From contig ONOL01000004.1 of the NCBI GenBank assembly GCA_900319465.1, positions 1 through 64,000 on the forward strand: 64,000 nucleotides of DNA, written 5' to 3'. Positions 15,528 to 23,606 of the stretch are shown here, piece after piece. The translations under genes and the position numbers were made by a program. The notes under the pieces are model-generated. The model saw only the letters and a program-made list of their open reading frames with translations. It did not search any database and was not told the origin of the DNA. Position 1 is the first letter of the stretch; each line of letters begins with the position of its first letter. Source of the stretch: an uncultured Eubacteriales bacterium. Its GTDB lineage: Bacteria > Bacillota > Clostridia > Oscillospirales > Oscillospiraceae.

Positions 15528-16216
15528 CCGATCTCCTCCACGCCGAGCTTTTCACGGATCAGCCGGCAGAGAAGCTCCTCGCTCCCGGCAAAATCGATCT
15601 CCGTGGTATCCACCGTGACCGAGTCCCGCGCGGGCCTAAGGGGTGCCGCGGCGCGGCTGGAGTCCTGCTCGTCGCGGTAGCGGATATCCCGCAGCACGGA
15701 CGCAAAATCAGCCTCCACGCCTTTGGCCGCAAGCTCCTTCAGGCGCCGCTCGGCCCTGGCTTCCGCACTGGCGGTGAGGAAGATCTTCAGCTCTGCGTCC
15801 GGCAGGACGACGGTGCCGATGTCACGCCCGTCCATGATGACGTTGTGCTCACGCGCCATTTTCCGCTGCATCTCCAGCAGATAGGCGCGCACGGCGGGCA
15901 GGGCGGAAACGTCGGAAGCGCAGAGGGAGATCTCCGGCATGCGGATCGCAGCGGAAACGTCCTCGCCGTTGAGGTACATGCGCTGTTCTCCCTGCTCGTT
16001 GTAAGCCATCCGGATCTCCAGCTCCGGCAGCATGGCTGAGACGGCAGCCTCGTCCCGGCGGTCGATCCCCCGCCGAAAGGCGGCGAGGCCAACCGTGCGG
16101 TAAATGGCGCCGGTGTCCACATACAAGAAGCCGAAGCGTGAGGCGCAGCGGCGGGCAAGGCTGCTCTTTCCCGCGCCGGAGGGGCCGTCAATGGCAATGG
16201 CATACTGTCCGTTCAT
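15524..16216 (-). CDS. cmk: Cytidylate kinase
   Basis: 230 residues. Phosphorylates CMP/dCMP with ATP. The Walker A loop is GPSGAGKSS (about 11-19), followed by YVDTGAIYR, the NMP-binding DGRDIGTVVLPDA and the lid LKELAAKG...RYRDEQDS. Its stop overlaps the ispH start (ATGA), the usual clostridial cmk-ispH/rpsA arrangement. A weak AAGGATG lies before the ATG. Confidence 0.93.
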   Translation of the reverse strand: MNGQYAIAIDGPSGAGKSSLARRCASRFGFLYVDTGAIYRTVGLAAFRRGIDRRDEAAVSAMLPELEIRMAYNEQGEQRMYLNGEDVSAAIRMPEISLCASDVSALPAVRAYLLEMQRKMAREHNVIMDGRDIGTVVLPDAELKIFLTASAEARAERRLKELAAKGVEADFASVLRDIRYRDEQDSSRAAAPLRPARDSVTVDTTEIDFAGSEELLCRLIREKLGVEEIG

Positions 16217-16296
16217 TCGTATTCATCCTTTTTTACCGTCTGCGAATGACGCACGCAGACTTGAATTGGAAACCCCGAAGGGAATCTCATCGTTTT

Positions 16297-16315
16297 AAGG
16301 CGGCTTTGCCGCCTT
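16297..16315. repeat. Palindrome in the BaiN-like gene/cmk intergenic region
   Basis: AAGGCGGC-TTT-GCCGCCTT is a perfect 8-bp stem in the 224-bp gap between the BaiN-like gene and cmk. No T-run follows on either strand, so it is more likely a dispersed palindrome or an mRNA-processing hairpin than a terminator. Confidence 0.5.
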
Positions 16316-16440
16316 GGAAATCCCCTGAGGCGAGCAAAGCGGGCCCTCGCGCCGTCGTCAAACGAAAGTCAGTTCATTCCGCTTCCGCCATACGGCGAAC
16401 GCTCCCTATCCGTTTCTTCCGTTTTCCTCTTAAAGCAAGG

Positions 16441-17700
16441 CTATGGATTGAATTCATCCTTCAACACAGACGCTCCGGCCACGTAGCCGGTCGACCAGGC
16501 GATCTGCAGATTGAAGCCGCCCGTATAGGCGTCCAGATCCAGCACCTCGCCGGCAAAATACAGTCCCTGCACGAGTTTGGACTCCATCGTGCGGGGATTG
16601 ATCTCTTTCGTACTAACGCCTCCCGCGGTGACGATGGCCTCATTGATGGGCCGAGTACCGCTCACGGAGACGGGAAAGGCCTTAAAGAGCCGCAGAAGCC
16701 GCTGCCGCTGCTCGCGGGTGATCGCGTTGACCTTCGTATCCTCCGGGATGCCGGAGAGTCGTACCAGCACAGGGATCATCGTCCGTCCCGCCAGCTCGCC
16801 CAGCGCGTTCTTGAACTCCTTGTTCGCGTATTTCTCGAAATCCCGGAGGATCCGCGCGTCGAGCTTCTTTTCCTCGAGCCCGGGCTTCAAATCAATTGTC
16901 AGCCGGTAGGCCTTCTCGCCGATATGCCGCATCTTGGCGCTCGCCGAGAGTACCAGCGGGCCGGAAACGCCGAAGTGGGTAAACAGCATCTCCCCCAGCT
17001 CCCGGTAGATGAGCCTGTCGTCCTCATAGGCGGAGAGGGTCACGTTTTTCAGCGCGAAGCCCTGCATCTCGCCGCAGTAATCATCCGAGGATTCCAGCGG
17101 GACGAGGGACGGCCTGCGCGGCGTGACGGTATGGCCGAGCCGCTGGGCAAAGCGGTAGCCCGCGCCTGTGGAGCCGGTGAGCGGATAGCTCAGCCCGCCG
17201 GTGCAGACCGCGGCCGCCCGGCAGGAGAGCTGTCCCTCCCCCGTCACGACGCCGATCACCGCCCCGTCGGAGCTGAGGATCTCCTTCGCCGCCGTGTGCA
17301 GCACGCGCACGCCGCTTTGGGTCACCAGCTTCGTCAGCAGCCCCGCCACGTCGTTTGCGTTGTCGGAGACGGGAAAGACCCGGCCGCCGCGTTCGGTCTT
17401 GAGCGGCAGTCCGCGCTCTTCAAAAAAGGCCATGGCCTCCCGCATCCCGAAGCGGTTCACAGCGCTGTAAAGAAAGCGCCCGTCGCCGGGGATGTTGGCC
17501 ATAAAGGTCCGGATATCGCAGTTGTTGGTCAGATTGCAGCGCCCCTTGCCCGTGATGCGGAGCTTCCGCCCCAGCTTCTGGTTCGGCTCAAGCAGCACGA
17601 CGGACAGGCCGCGTTCCGCCGCCGTGATCGCGCACATCATCCCGGCCGGACCGCCGCCGATCACGGCAAGGTCGCAGGCTTTCATTGTGTCCATGCTCAT
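16441..17700 (-). CDS. HI0933/BaiN-family FAD-dependent oxidoreductase
   Basis: 419 residues. N-terminal Rossmann FAD motif AVIGGGPAGMMCAITAAERG (about 12-31) followed by GRKLRITGKGRCNLTNN, the hallmark of the HI0933 family. The NAD(P)-type insert has CTGGLSYPLTGSTG. The C-terminal FAD block is AGEVLDLDAYTGGFNLQIAWSTG. The family includes BaiN, described in bile-acid dehydroxylating clostridia, but the physiological substrate here is not known. The ATG at 17700 overlaps the rluB stop by 4 bp (ATGA). Confidence 0.88.
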   Translation of the reverse strand: MSMDTMKACDLAVIGGGPAGMMCAITAAERGLSVVLLEPNQKLGRKLRITGKGRCNLTNNCDIRTFMANIPGDGRFLYSAVNRFGMREAMAFFEERGLPLKTERGGRVFPVSDNANDVAGLLTKLVTQSGVRVLHTAAKEILSSDGAVIGVVTGEGQLSCRAAAVCTGGLSYPLTGSTGAGYRFAQRLGHTVTPRRPSLVPLESSDDYCGEMQGFALKNVTLSAYEDDRLIYRELGEMLFTHFGVSGPLVLSASAKMRHIGEKAYRLTIDLKPGLEEKKLDARILRDFEKYANKEFKNALGELAGRTMIPVLVRLSGIPEDTKVNAITREQRQRLLRLFKAFPVSVSGTRPINEAIVTAGGVSTKEINPRTMESKLVQGLYFAGEVLDLDAYTGGFNLQIAWSTGYVAGASVLKDEFNP

Positions 17701-18404
17701 TCCATCAATTTATGTACTTCCTCCGGCCGAAGCTCCCGCCATTTGCCGCGCGGAAGCGAGCCGAGCGTAAGCGCGCCTTCCCGGATGCGTACAAGCCGCG
17801 TGACCTTCAGCCCCGCCTGCTCGCACATCTTCCTCACCTGGCGGTTGCGTCCCTCGTGGATCGTGATGTCCAGCACGGCGCCGCCGGGAATCTGCGCGTG
17901 GAGTTCAACGCCGGCCGGAGCGATCCGATGGCCGTCGATCTCCATCGGCCCCCGCAGCCGCTCCGCGCGCTGCTCGGCATCGTCGCCCAGCACCCAGGTG
18001 CGGTAGCATTTCTCCACCTCATGGGAAGGATGCATGAGCCGATTGGCAAAGTCCCCGTCGTTCGTCATCAGCAGCAGGCCCTCGGAGTCCATGTCCAGCC
18101 GTCCCACAGGGTAGAGCCGTTCGGGGATGTCTTTTAGGAGCTCCGTCACGTCCCGGCGGCCGCGCTCGTCCTTCAGGGTGGTGACGTAGCCGCGGGGCTT
18201 GTGCAGCATCACATAGCGCTTCTTCCCGGGCTGAGGGAGCGCCCTGCCCTCCACGCGGATCTCGTCCGATCCCGCGTCCGCCCGCTCGCCCAGGGCGATC
18301 ACCCGCCCGTTAACGGTCACCCTGCCCTGCGCGATCTTTTCCTCCGCCGCCCGGCGGGACAGGAGCCCGGAGGCGGCTATGATCTTTTGTACCCTTTCGG
18401 TCAT
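17697..18404 (-). CDS. rluB: Pseudouridine synthase, RluB/RsuA family
   Basis: 235 residues. The N-terminal S4 RNA-binding domain is RVQKIIAASGLLSRRAAEEKI...VNGRVIALGE. The catalytic domain has the active-site Asp in GRLDMDSEGLLLMTNDG, plus HEGRNRQVRKMCE and RLVRIREGALTLG. It isomerises a uridine in rRNA, most likely 23S. The start at 18404 (MTERVQK) is chosen because ATGA overlaps the stop of the carboxypeptidase gene; the open frame extends further upstream as antisense-like sequence without an RBS. Confidence 0.92.
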   Translation of the reverse strand: MTERVQKIIAASGLLSRRAAEEKIAQGRVTVNGRVIALGERADAGSDEIRVEGRALPQPGKKRYVMLHKPRGYVTTLKDERGRRDVTELLKDIPERLYPVGRLDMDSEGLLLMTNDGDFANRLMHPSHEVEKCYRTWVLGDDAEQRAERLRGPMEIDGHRIAPAGVELHAQIPGGAVLDITIHEGRNRQVRKMCEQAGLKVTRLVRIREGALTLGSLPRGKWRELRPEEVHKLME

Positions 18405-19483
18405 GCTCTCCGCCTCCAGATCGGCTCCCTCGATTCCGTCTGCACGGTCTCGGTATAATACAGTCTGCTCTCCCCTACGAGCTCGCCGCCCAGCAGGAAA
18501 CGCACGACGCCCGCCGTCTCGCCCTCGCTGACCGGCGCAAAGACAAAGCGCGGCAGCTCGGCTGCGGCGCTGATCTCCACGTCCCGCGGGAGAAAAACGG
18601 ACAGCGGCTCCGCCCGGACCGTCACGATCGTCCGGTCGCCGGAAACGACCGGCACCGAATAACATAGCGTCCCGGTCAGGTCGCGTAGGGAAAAGCGGCT
18701 GAACGCCCAGTCGTAAAGGGCGCAGTGGTCATCCCAGTCCTCGCTGTCGCAGAGGGTCACGCAGAGGAGCCGCGTCCCGTCCCGCTCGCAGCAGCTCACG
18801 AGACAGCGCCCCGCCTCCTCCGTATAGCCGGTCTTGCCGGCGAGGCAGCCGGGACAGCGCGTCAACAGCTTGTTGTGGTTGACGAGCGTCTGTTCCCCGA
18901 TAACGGTGCTGCGTGTCCCCGCGATCTGCATCAGCGCGTCCTCTCGCTGGAAGGCGGCCATCAGCAGCCCGAGATCCGCGGCGGAGGCACAATGCCCCGG
19001 CGCGCTCAGACCGTGGGGATTGGCAAAGTGGGTATTCGTCATGCCGAGCTTGCGCGCCCTGTCGTTCATCCAGTCCACAAAAAGTGTCTCGCTCCCCGCG
19101 GCGTGGACGGCAAGGCTCATCGCCGCGTCGTTCCCGGACACGAGCAGCAGCCCGCAGAGAAGCTGACGCACCGTATAGCGATCCCCCGGCTTGCAATACA
19201 TGGAGGAGCCCTCCAGACCGCAGCAGTCCGCGCGGATCTCCACCGTTTCGTCAAGGTCGCAGCGCTCGACCGCGATCAGCGCCGTCATCAGCTTGGTCGT
19301 GCTCGCCATGGGGAGCGGCTCATTTTCATTCACGCCGTAGAGGATGCGGCCGTCCGTATTCATCACGACGGCACTCTTCGCCGCGATTGCGGGAAACTCC
19401 CGCGCATGGGCAGCGGGATGCAGCGCGGTCAGGAACGCCGCGCAAACCAGAAGAGAGATCAGCTTTCGGATAATAAGCACCAC
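18401..19483 (-). CDS. D-alanyl-D-alanine carboxypeptidase (S11, DacF-like)
   Basis: 360 residues. Secreted penicillin-binding enzyme that trims the terminal D-Ala of peptidoglycan stem peptides. Signal peptide LISLLVCAAFLTALHPAAHA. Catalytic motifs are complete: STTK (SxxK, about residue 61), SGN and KTG. Its position after ytfJ fits a sporulation-lineage DacF role. There is no ATG: the best starts are two consecutive GTG codons at 19483 and 19480, with a poor ribosome binding site and a 12-bp inverted repeat folding over them. Confidence 0.88.
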   Translation of the reverse strand: MVLIIRKLISLLVCAAFLTALHPAAHAREFPAIAAKSAVVMNTDGRILYGVNENEPLPMASTTKLMTALIAVERCDLDETVEIRADCCGLEGSSMYCKPGDRYTVRQLLCGLLLVSGNDAAMSLAVHAAGSETLFVDWMNDRARKLGMTNTHFANPHGLSAPGHCASAADLGLLMAAFQREDALMQIAGTRSTVIGEQTLVNHNKLLTRCPGCLAGKTGYTEEAGRCLVSCCERDGTRLLCVTLCDSEDWDDHCALYDWAFSRFSLRDLTGTLCYSVPVVSGDRTIVTVRAEPLSVFLPRDVEISAAAELPRFVFAPVSEGETAGVVRFLLGGELVGESRLYYTETVQTESREPIWRRRA

Positions 19484-19511
19484 CCGTAACTACAAGGTAG
19501 TGCTTATTATC
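19469..19511 (-). promoter_or_regulatory. 12-bp perfect inverted repeat enclosing the start of the carboxypeptidase gene
   Basis: In the transcript GATAATAAGCAC and GTGCTTATTATC pair around a 19-nt loop. The first candidate GTG start ends the loop and the second is inside the 3' arm. No T-run follows, so a terminator is unlikely. It could limit ribosome access. Confidence 0.6.
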
Positions 19512-19531
19512 TGCCGTTATTTAGTAAATAA

Positions 19532-19921
19532 TCAGAGATCTTCCTTCTGGCGGGCGATAAATTCGTCCACGCGGTCCATCACCTGAGGCACCATGTCGAT
19601 CAGCCTGTCCACGGTATTGCTCGCGGGAGGCGTCACGTTGACCATGCGGATGCTGCCGTCCTTGATGACGAGAAAACCGATGGGCTCGATCTTCACGCCG
19701 GTAGCGTTGCCGCCGCCGAAGGGGCGGTTGCCGTTCGCGTTCTTCATGTTCAGCTCGATGCCGCCGCCGCCGAAGCCGACGCTGATGCGGGAGATCGGCA
19801 CAAGCGTGATGCCGTCCGGCGTGTAGATGGGATCTCCGACAACGGTGTCCACCTTGAGGATGTTCCTTACGTTGTCCATGGTGGTCTGCATGAGTTCGCC
19901 GATGGGGTTGTAGTTATCCAT
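19532..19921 (-). CDS. ytfJ: GerW/YtfJ-family sporulation protein
   Basis: 129 residues with the complete family pattern: VVGDPIYTPDGITLVPISRISVGFGGGG in the first half, GGGNATGVKIEPIGFLVI in the second, and an amphipathic C-terminal helix (RLIDMVPQVMDRVDEFI). In Bacillus the family is needed for normal spore germination. Its start overlaps the end of the DUF2953 gene by 8 bp; this pair is a common clostridial neighbourhood. Confidence 0.92.
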   Translation of the reverse strand: MDNYNPIGELMQTTMDNVRNILKVDTVVGDPIYTPDGITLVPISRISVGFGGGGIELNMKNANGNRPFGGGNATGVKIEPIGFLVIKDGSIRMVNVTPPASNTVDRLIDMVPQVMDRVDEFIARQKEDL

Positions 19922-20633
19922 TTGCTGCCATCCTTTCCTCGTCCTGTATCGTTTGTTCGTTATTCTCTTTCTGTTCGGCCGGCGGCTGCAGCGCCGCGGC
20001 CTTTGCTTCCCGTTTGATGCGTTTCCGGCGCCGCAGAAGCACCTTCAGCGCGCCGAAACCGATGCGGAAGACCATCCCGAAGATCTGCCCGATCCGGAAG
20101 GACATGGCGATCGCAAACTCGAGCTGCGGGAAGTCCTCCGTAAAGTCCACCGCCGTCCATACGTCGCTGTTGCCGGCGTTAAGCTTTTTGCAGGCGGGCG
20201 CGAGCGCCGAGAGCCACGCGTTCAGCTTGCCGTAGGTCATGGCGACACGGTAGGGATCGTAGCCGGCGACCACAAGGTGCAGCACGAAGCGGTCCACCTT
20301 GATCCTGCCGCCGAAACAGGCGAACCCGTCCACCACAGCCTTCAGCAGCGCCAGGATCTCGTCAAGCGTGATGTCGAGGTTTTTCTTCTCCTTCTGCTGC
20401 TCGCCGTCCTCTTCCTTCGGCTTTTTGGCTTTCTTTTCCTTCTTCTTTTTCGGGGGCTTCGGCTCATCCGATTCCGGCTTCTTTTTCCGCGGGAAGAGCC
20501 GGATCCGTACCCCCGCGACCTTGGCCGAGACGTGGATCTTCCCCTGCTCATAGCCGAGATCCGCACCAATGGGGACGAGCAGGACCGCCGTTATGATCAG
20601 CACGATCACGCCGAGGATAATCAGGAAAACCAA
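19914..20633 (-). CDS. DUF2953-domain membrane-anchored protein
   Basis: 239 residues. A single N-terminal membrane helix (MVFLIILGVIVLIITAVLLV) is followed by the YEQGKIHVSAKVAGVRIRL strand region, a very lysine/proline-rich linker (residues ~48-85), and a conserved helical C-terminal part (VDRFVLHLVVAGYDPYRVAMTYGKLNAW). The family often sits beside ytfJ in sporulating Firmicutes, so a sporulation link is likely by context only. It lies 4 bp after scpB. Confidence 0.82.
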   Translation of the reverse strand: MVFLIILGVIVLIITAVLLVPIGADLGYEQGKIHVSAKVAGVRIRLFPRKKKPESDEPKPPKKKKEKKAKKPKEEDGEQQKEKKNLDITLDEILALLKAVVDGFACFGGRIKVDRFVLHLVVAGYDPYRVAMTYGKLNAWLSALAPACKKLNAGNSDVWTAVDFTEDFPQLEFAIAMSFRIGQIFGMVFRIGFGALKVLLRRRKRIKREAKAAALQPPAEQKENNEQTIQDEERMAANG

Positions 20634-20636
20634 GGG

Positions 20637-21254
20637 TCATCCCTCCTTTGCCGCTTCCCCGTCCAGATCCTCCATGACGATCTGCCCGGGGGTCACGGCG
20701 TTCTGCAATTCGTCGATGGCCTTCTGCAGCTTTTCCACGCCCTCGCCGTTCGTCATGTCCGGCAGCGGCGGGAGCTGTGAGAGCTCGGAAATGCCCATGG
20801 TGCGCAAGAAGACGTCCGTCGTGCGGAAAAGCGCGGGACGGCCGGGCGCTTCCAGATGCCCGCAGACCTCAATGAGGCCGCGCTCGGCAAGGACGCTTAC
20901 GGTATAGGAGCTGTCCACGCCGCGCACCCGGTCGATATAGGCGCGGGTAACGGGCTGGAAATACGCGGTGATGGCCAGCGTCTCCAGCGCGGGCTGGGAG
21001 AGCATCGGGGGCTTGCGCTGCTCAAGCGCTTTGGTGATGAGCGGCGCGTATTCCGGCGCGGAGCACATCTGCAGCTTGTCCGCAAGGCGCAGGATACGCA
21101 TGCCGCGCCCCTCCCGCTCATAACGGTCGGCAAGCTGCGCCGCGACGGAGGCAAGCTCGTCCTCGTCCGTCTCCAAAATCAGGCTGAGCCGCGCGAGCTT
21201 CACCGGTTCCCCCGCCGCAAAGAGTATTGCCTCAAGGGCAGAAAAAATATCCAT
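20637..21254 (-). CDS. scpB: Segregation and condensation protein B
   Basis: 205 residues. Kleisin-associated tandem winged-helix subunit of the SMC-ScpAB complex that compacts and separates chromosomes. Typical blocks are EAILFAAGEPVKLARLS near the start, QPALETLAITAYFQPVTRAYIDRVRGVDS in the middle and LIEVCGHLEAPGRPALFRTTDVFL. It follows scpA by 13 bp. Confidence 0.95.
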   Translation of the reverse strand: MDIFSALEAILFAAGEPVKLARLSLILETDEDELASVAAQLADRYEREGRGMRILRLADKLQMCSAPEYAPLITKALEQRKPPMLSQPALETLAITAYFQPVTRAYIDRVRGVDSSYTVSVLAERGLIEVCGHLEAPGRPALFRTTDVFLRTMGISELSQLPPLPDMTNGEGVEKLQKAIDELQNAVTPGQIVMEDLDGEAAKEG

Positions 21255-21267
21255 TGCTTCCCGCTTC

Positions 21268-22053
21268 CTATTCTTCGATCTTTTCCAGGATCTCGTCCAG
21301 GTCGCCGCCCGTGAAGCGGAGGCGATACGCGTCTTCCTCCCGGTCGATCTGCACGCTCCCCATGCTCACAAGCTCAAGGACGCTCACGAAGGTGGCGACC
21401 ACCTCCGACCGCGAGCCGCAGCCGCGGTAAAGCTCCTCCAGCGTCCCCTCGCCTTCGCGCAGGCGCTCGAGGATCTGGCGGCTCTTGCTGCGCACGCTGT
21501 AAACGATGCGCTTCGGAATGGCCGCGCTGATGGCGGCCTCGCCCTCCGGCGTCTTGGCGCCGCGGGAGAATACCCGGTAGAGAGCGCGCAGCAGATCCAC
21601 CGGCTCATGGCGGTATTCGTATTCCCGGTTCGTCCTCGGCAGCGGCTCGGGCAGCTTGGCATAATAGAGCACGCCCAGCTCCGAGGCCTTCCTGAGCGCC
21701 GGCGTGACCTTCTGGACGGCAGCGAAGCTGTCCTTGGCCTTGAGCTGCTCGAGGGACTGGAGCAGGATCTCCAGCTCGGAGACCTCTTCCTCCTGCGTCA
21801 GCAGCATCCGGGTCTTGATATACAGCAAATGGGAGGCCATCTGCACGAATTCACTCGCGATCTCCAGATCCATGCTTTGCATCTCGTCCAGATACGCAAG
21901 GTACTGATCCAGGATATCGGAAATAACGATGTCGCGGATCTCGATCTTGTTTTTGGAAAGCAGCATCAGGATCAGGCTCAGCGGCCCTTCAAAATCCTGC
22001 ATCTCGCTTTTGTCGCGCACGACGCCTTCCAGATAAAAATTCGGATTTTCCAT
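21268..22053 (-). CDS. scpA: Segregation and condensation protein A (kleisin)
   Basis: 261 residues. Bridges the SMC heads in the SMC-ScpAB complex. The N-terminal block FEGPLSLILMLLSKNKIEIRDIVISDI and SEFVQMASHLLYIKTRMLL are diagnostic, and the C-terminal winged helix (about 200-255) is present. The ATG shares one base with the stop of the upstream site-2 protease gene (TGATG). Confidence 0.95.
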   Translation of the reverse strand: MENPNFYLEGVVRDKSEMQDFEGPLSLILMLLSKNKIEIRDIVISDILDQYLAYLDEMQSMDLEIASEFVQMASHLLYIKTRMLLTQEEEVSELEILLQSLEQLKAKDSFAAVQKVTPALRKASELGVLYYAKLPEPLPRTNREYEYRHEPVDLLRALYRVFSRGAKTPEGEAAISAAIPKRIVYSVRSKSRQILERLREGEGTLEELYRGCGSRSEVVATFVSVLELVSMGSVQIDREEDAYRLRFTGGDLDEILEKIEE

Positions 22054-22775
22054 CAGCGGTAAAACAGCTTTACGATAAGATTCAGGCTCTCCTGCGCCAC
22101 GGGCATCAGCGTCTGGTAGACGGCATTGATCGCGGCGGTGAGCGGCGTTCCCAGAACGCCGAGCGCCATCAGCGCAAAAAGAAGCAGCGAGCCGTAGCGC
22201 TCGTAGCGGAGCACGGTAAGGTATCCCCTGTCCGGCAGGAGCGACAGCAGGATCTTCGAGCCGTCCAGCGGCGGCACCGGGATCAGGTTGAAGATCGCAA
22301 GACCCAGGCTGATCCGGGCGGTAAGCTGGATCATTTCCAGAACATACTGCCCCACCGCGCTCTGCCTGAGCGGGAGGAAGAGCGCCCCGTACAGGGCGAG
22401 AAAAACCACGGTAATGATTACGTTGCTCGCGGGGCCGGCCAGCGCGGTGATCGCCATGTCGCGCTTCGGGCGGCGGAAACAGAACATGTTCACCGGCACG
22501 GGCTTTGCCCAGCCGACATGAAACACCAGCATCATCAGAAGCCCCATCGGGTCGAGATGCCTGAGGGGGTTGAGCGTGAGGCGGCCGGCGTCCTTCGCCG
22601 TGGTATCGCCCAGCTTGTAGGCCGCGAGGCCGTGGCTCAGCTCATGGAGCGTAATGCACAGCAGGGATGGGATCACGCCCAGCAGGATGTCCAGGAGATA
22701 GCTGAAGTCAAACCCGCCCTTGATATCCTCCCAGATGCCGATGTCGTTCACCTCCCAAGGAAAGCAGCACCGCAC
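22053..22775 (-). CDS. Site-2 protease family (M50) membrane metalloprotease
   Basis: About 240 residues with several membrane helices. The zinc motif is HELSH in LLCITLHELSHGLAAYKLGD, and the second motif is NLIPVPPLDGSKIL near residue 165. This compact S2P type is regularly found directly upstream of scpA in Clostridia. The substrate is unknown. Start choice is uncertain: GTG at 22775 has only AAGGCGG before it, and a GTG 8 codons later overlaps a GGGAGG. About 180 bp upstream is the engB terminator. Confidence 0.85.
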   Translation of the reverse strand: MRCCFPWEVNDIGIWEDIKGGFDFSYLLDILLGVIPSLLCITLHELSHGLAAYKLGDTTAKDAGRLTLNPLRHLDPMGLLMMLVFHVGWAKPVPVNMFCFRRPKRDMAITALAGPASNVIITVVFLALYGALFLPLRQSAVGQYVLEMIQLTARISLGLAIFNLIPVPPLDGSKILLSLLPDRGYLTVLRYERYGSLLLFALMALGVLGTPLTAAINAVYQTLMPVAQESLNLIVKLFYR

Positions 22776-22954
22776 AATCCGCCTTCAAAGTCTATCGGAA
22801 AACGCGTCCGGATTTCGTCACTTTTTTCTTGAAATTCGAAAAGGATTCCTGCGAAAAAGCGCCGTCATCACAACTTGGATTCGGTCGTAATCCGGATTTA
22901 CCGGACTCTGCGGCATTGCTTTAGTGTTCATTTTATCAAAGAAAAGGATAAATT

Positions 22955-22990
22955 ACAAGAGCGGGGCAAGAATTCCTGCCCCGCTTTTTG
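22955..22990. terminator. Rho-independent terminator after engB
   Basis: AGCGGGGCA (22960-22968) pairs with TGCCCCGCT (22977-22985) about 18 bp past the engB stop. T-rich bases follow on both strands, stronger on the plus strand. It separates the lon-engB unit from the site-2 protease-scpAB unit. Confidence 0.75.
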
Positions 22991-23008
22991 CGTCTGTCGG
23001 AAATGGGA

Positions 23009-23599
23009 TCACAGCAGCTTCAGGATCTCTGCGAGCAGGGCTTCCCTGCCCTGCCCCTTTTCCGCGGAAAACGGGATCAGCAGCACGTCCCCGGGCAGCT
23101 TCAGCGTCTCGCGGATGAGTGCAAGATTCGGCTCGATCTCGCTTTTTTTGAGCTTGTCGAGCTTGTTGGCCACAACGACGAGCCGGCAGCCGCTGTTTTT
23201 GAAGTACTCCGCCATCGTCACGTCGTCCGCCGTAGGCTTGTGCCGCGCGTCCACGATCATGACGCCGAGGCTCATCAGCGAAGGCTCCGCGAAGAAGTCC
23301 TCCATGAGTTTCCCCCAGCGATCGCGCTCGCTCTGCGAGACCTTGGCGTAGCCGTAGCCCGGCAGGTCGACAAAGTAGAGCTTCTCGTCGATGAAGAAGT
23401 AGTTGACGTGCACGGTCTTCCCGGGAGACGCGCCCACGCGGGCGAAATTTTTCCGGTTGAGCATGCGGTTAATGACCGAGGACTTGCCGACGTTCGATTT
23501 GCCCGCAAACACCACGGTCGGCAGCGGAGTGCGGATAAACTGCTTCGGGCTTGCCGCCGAGCGGATAAATTCCGCGCGGTTAACATTCAAACCTGCCAT
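23009..23599 (-). CDS. engB: Ribosome biogenesis GTPase EngB/YsxC
   Basis: 196 residues. GTPase needed for late 50S assembly. G1 GKSNVGKSS (about 34-42), G3 DLPG in FVDLPGYGYAKVS, and G4 NKLDKLKKSE. It starts 7 bp after lon, the conserved clpX-lon-engB order of Firmicutes. Confidence 0.95.
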   Translation of the reverse strand: MAGLNVNRAEFIRSAASPKQFIRTPLPTVVFAGKSNVGKSSVINRMLNRKNFARVGASPGKTVHVNYFFIDEKLYFVDLPGYGYAKVSQSERDRWGKLMEDFFAEPSLMSLGVMIVDARHKPTADDVTMAEYFKNSGCRLVVVANKLDKLKKSEIEPNLALIRETLKLPGDVLLIPFSAEKGQGREALLAEILKLL

Positions 23600-23606
23600 G
23601 GCGCAC

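Noticed and set aside
18405..18665. N-terminal extension of the pseudouridine synthase
   Set aside because: It lies within the carboxypeptidase gene in another frame; the S4 domain starts right at 18404.
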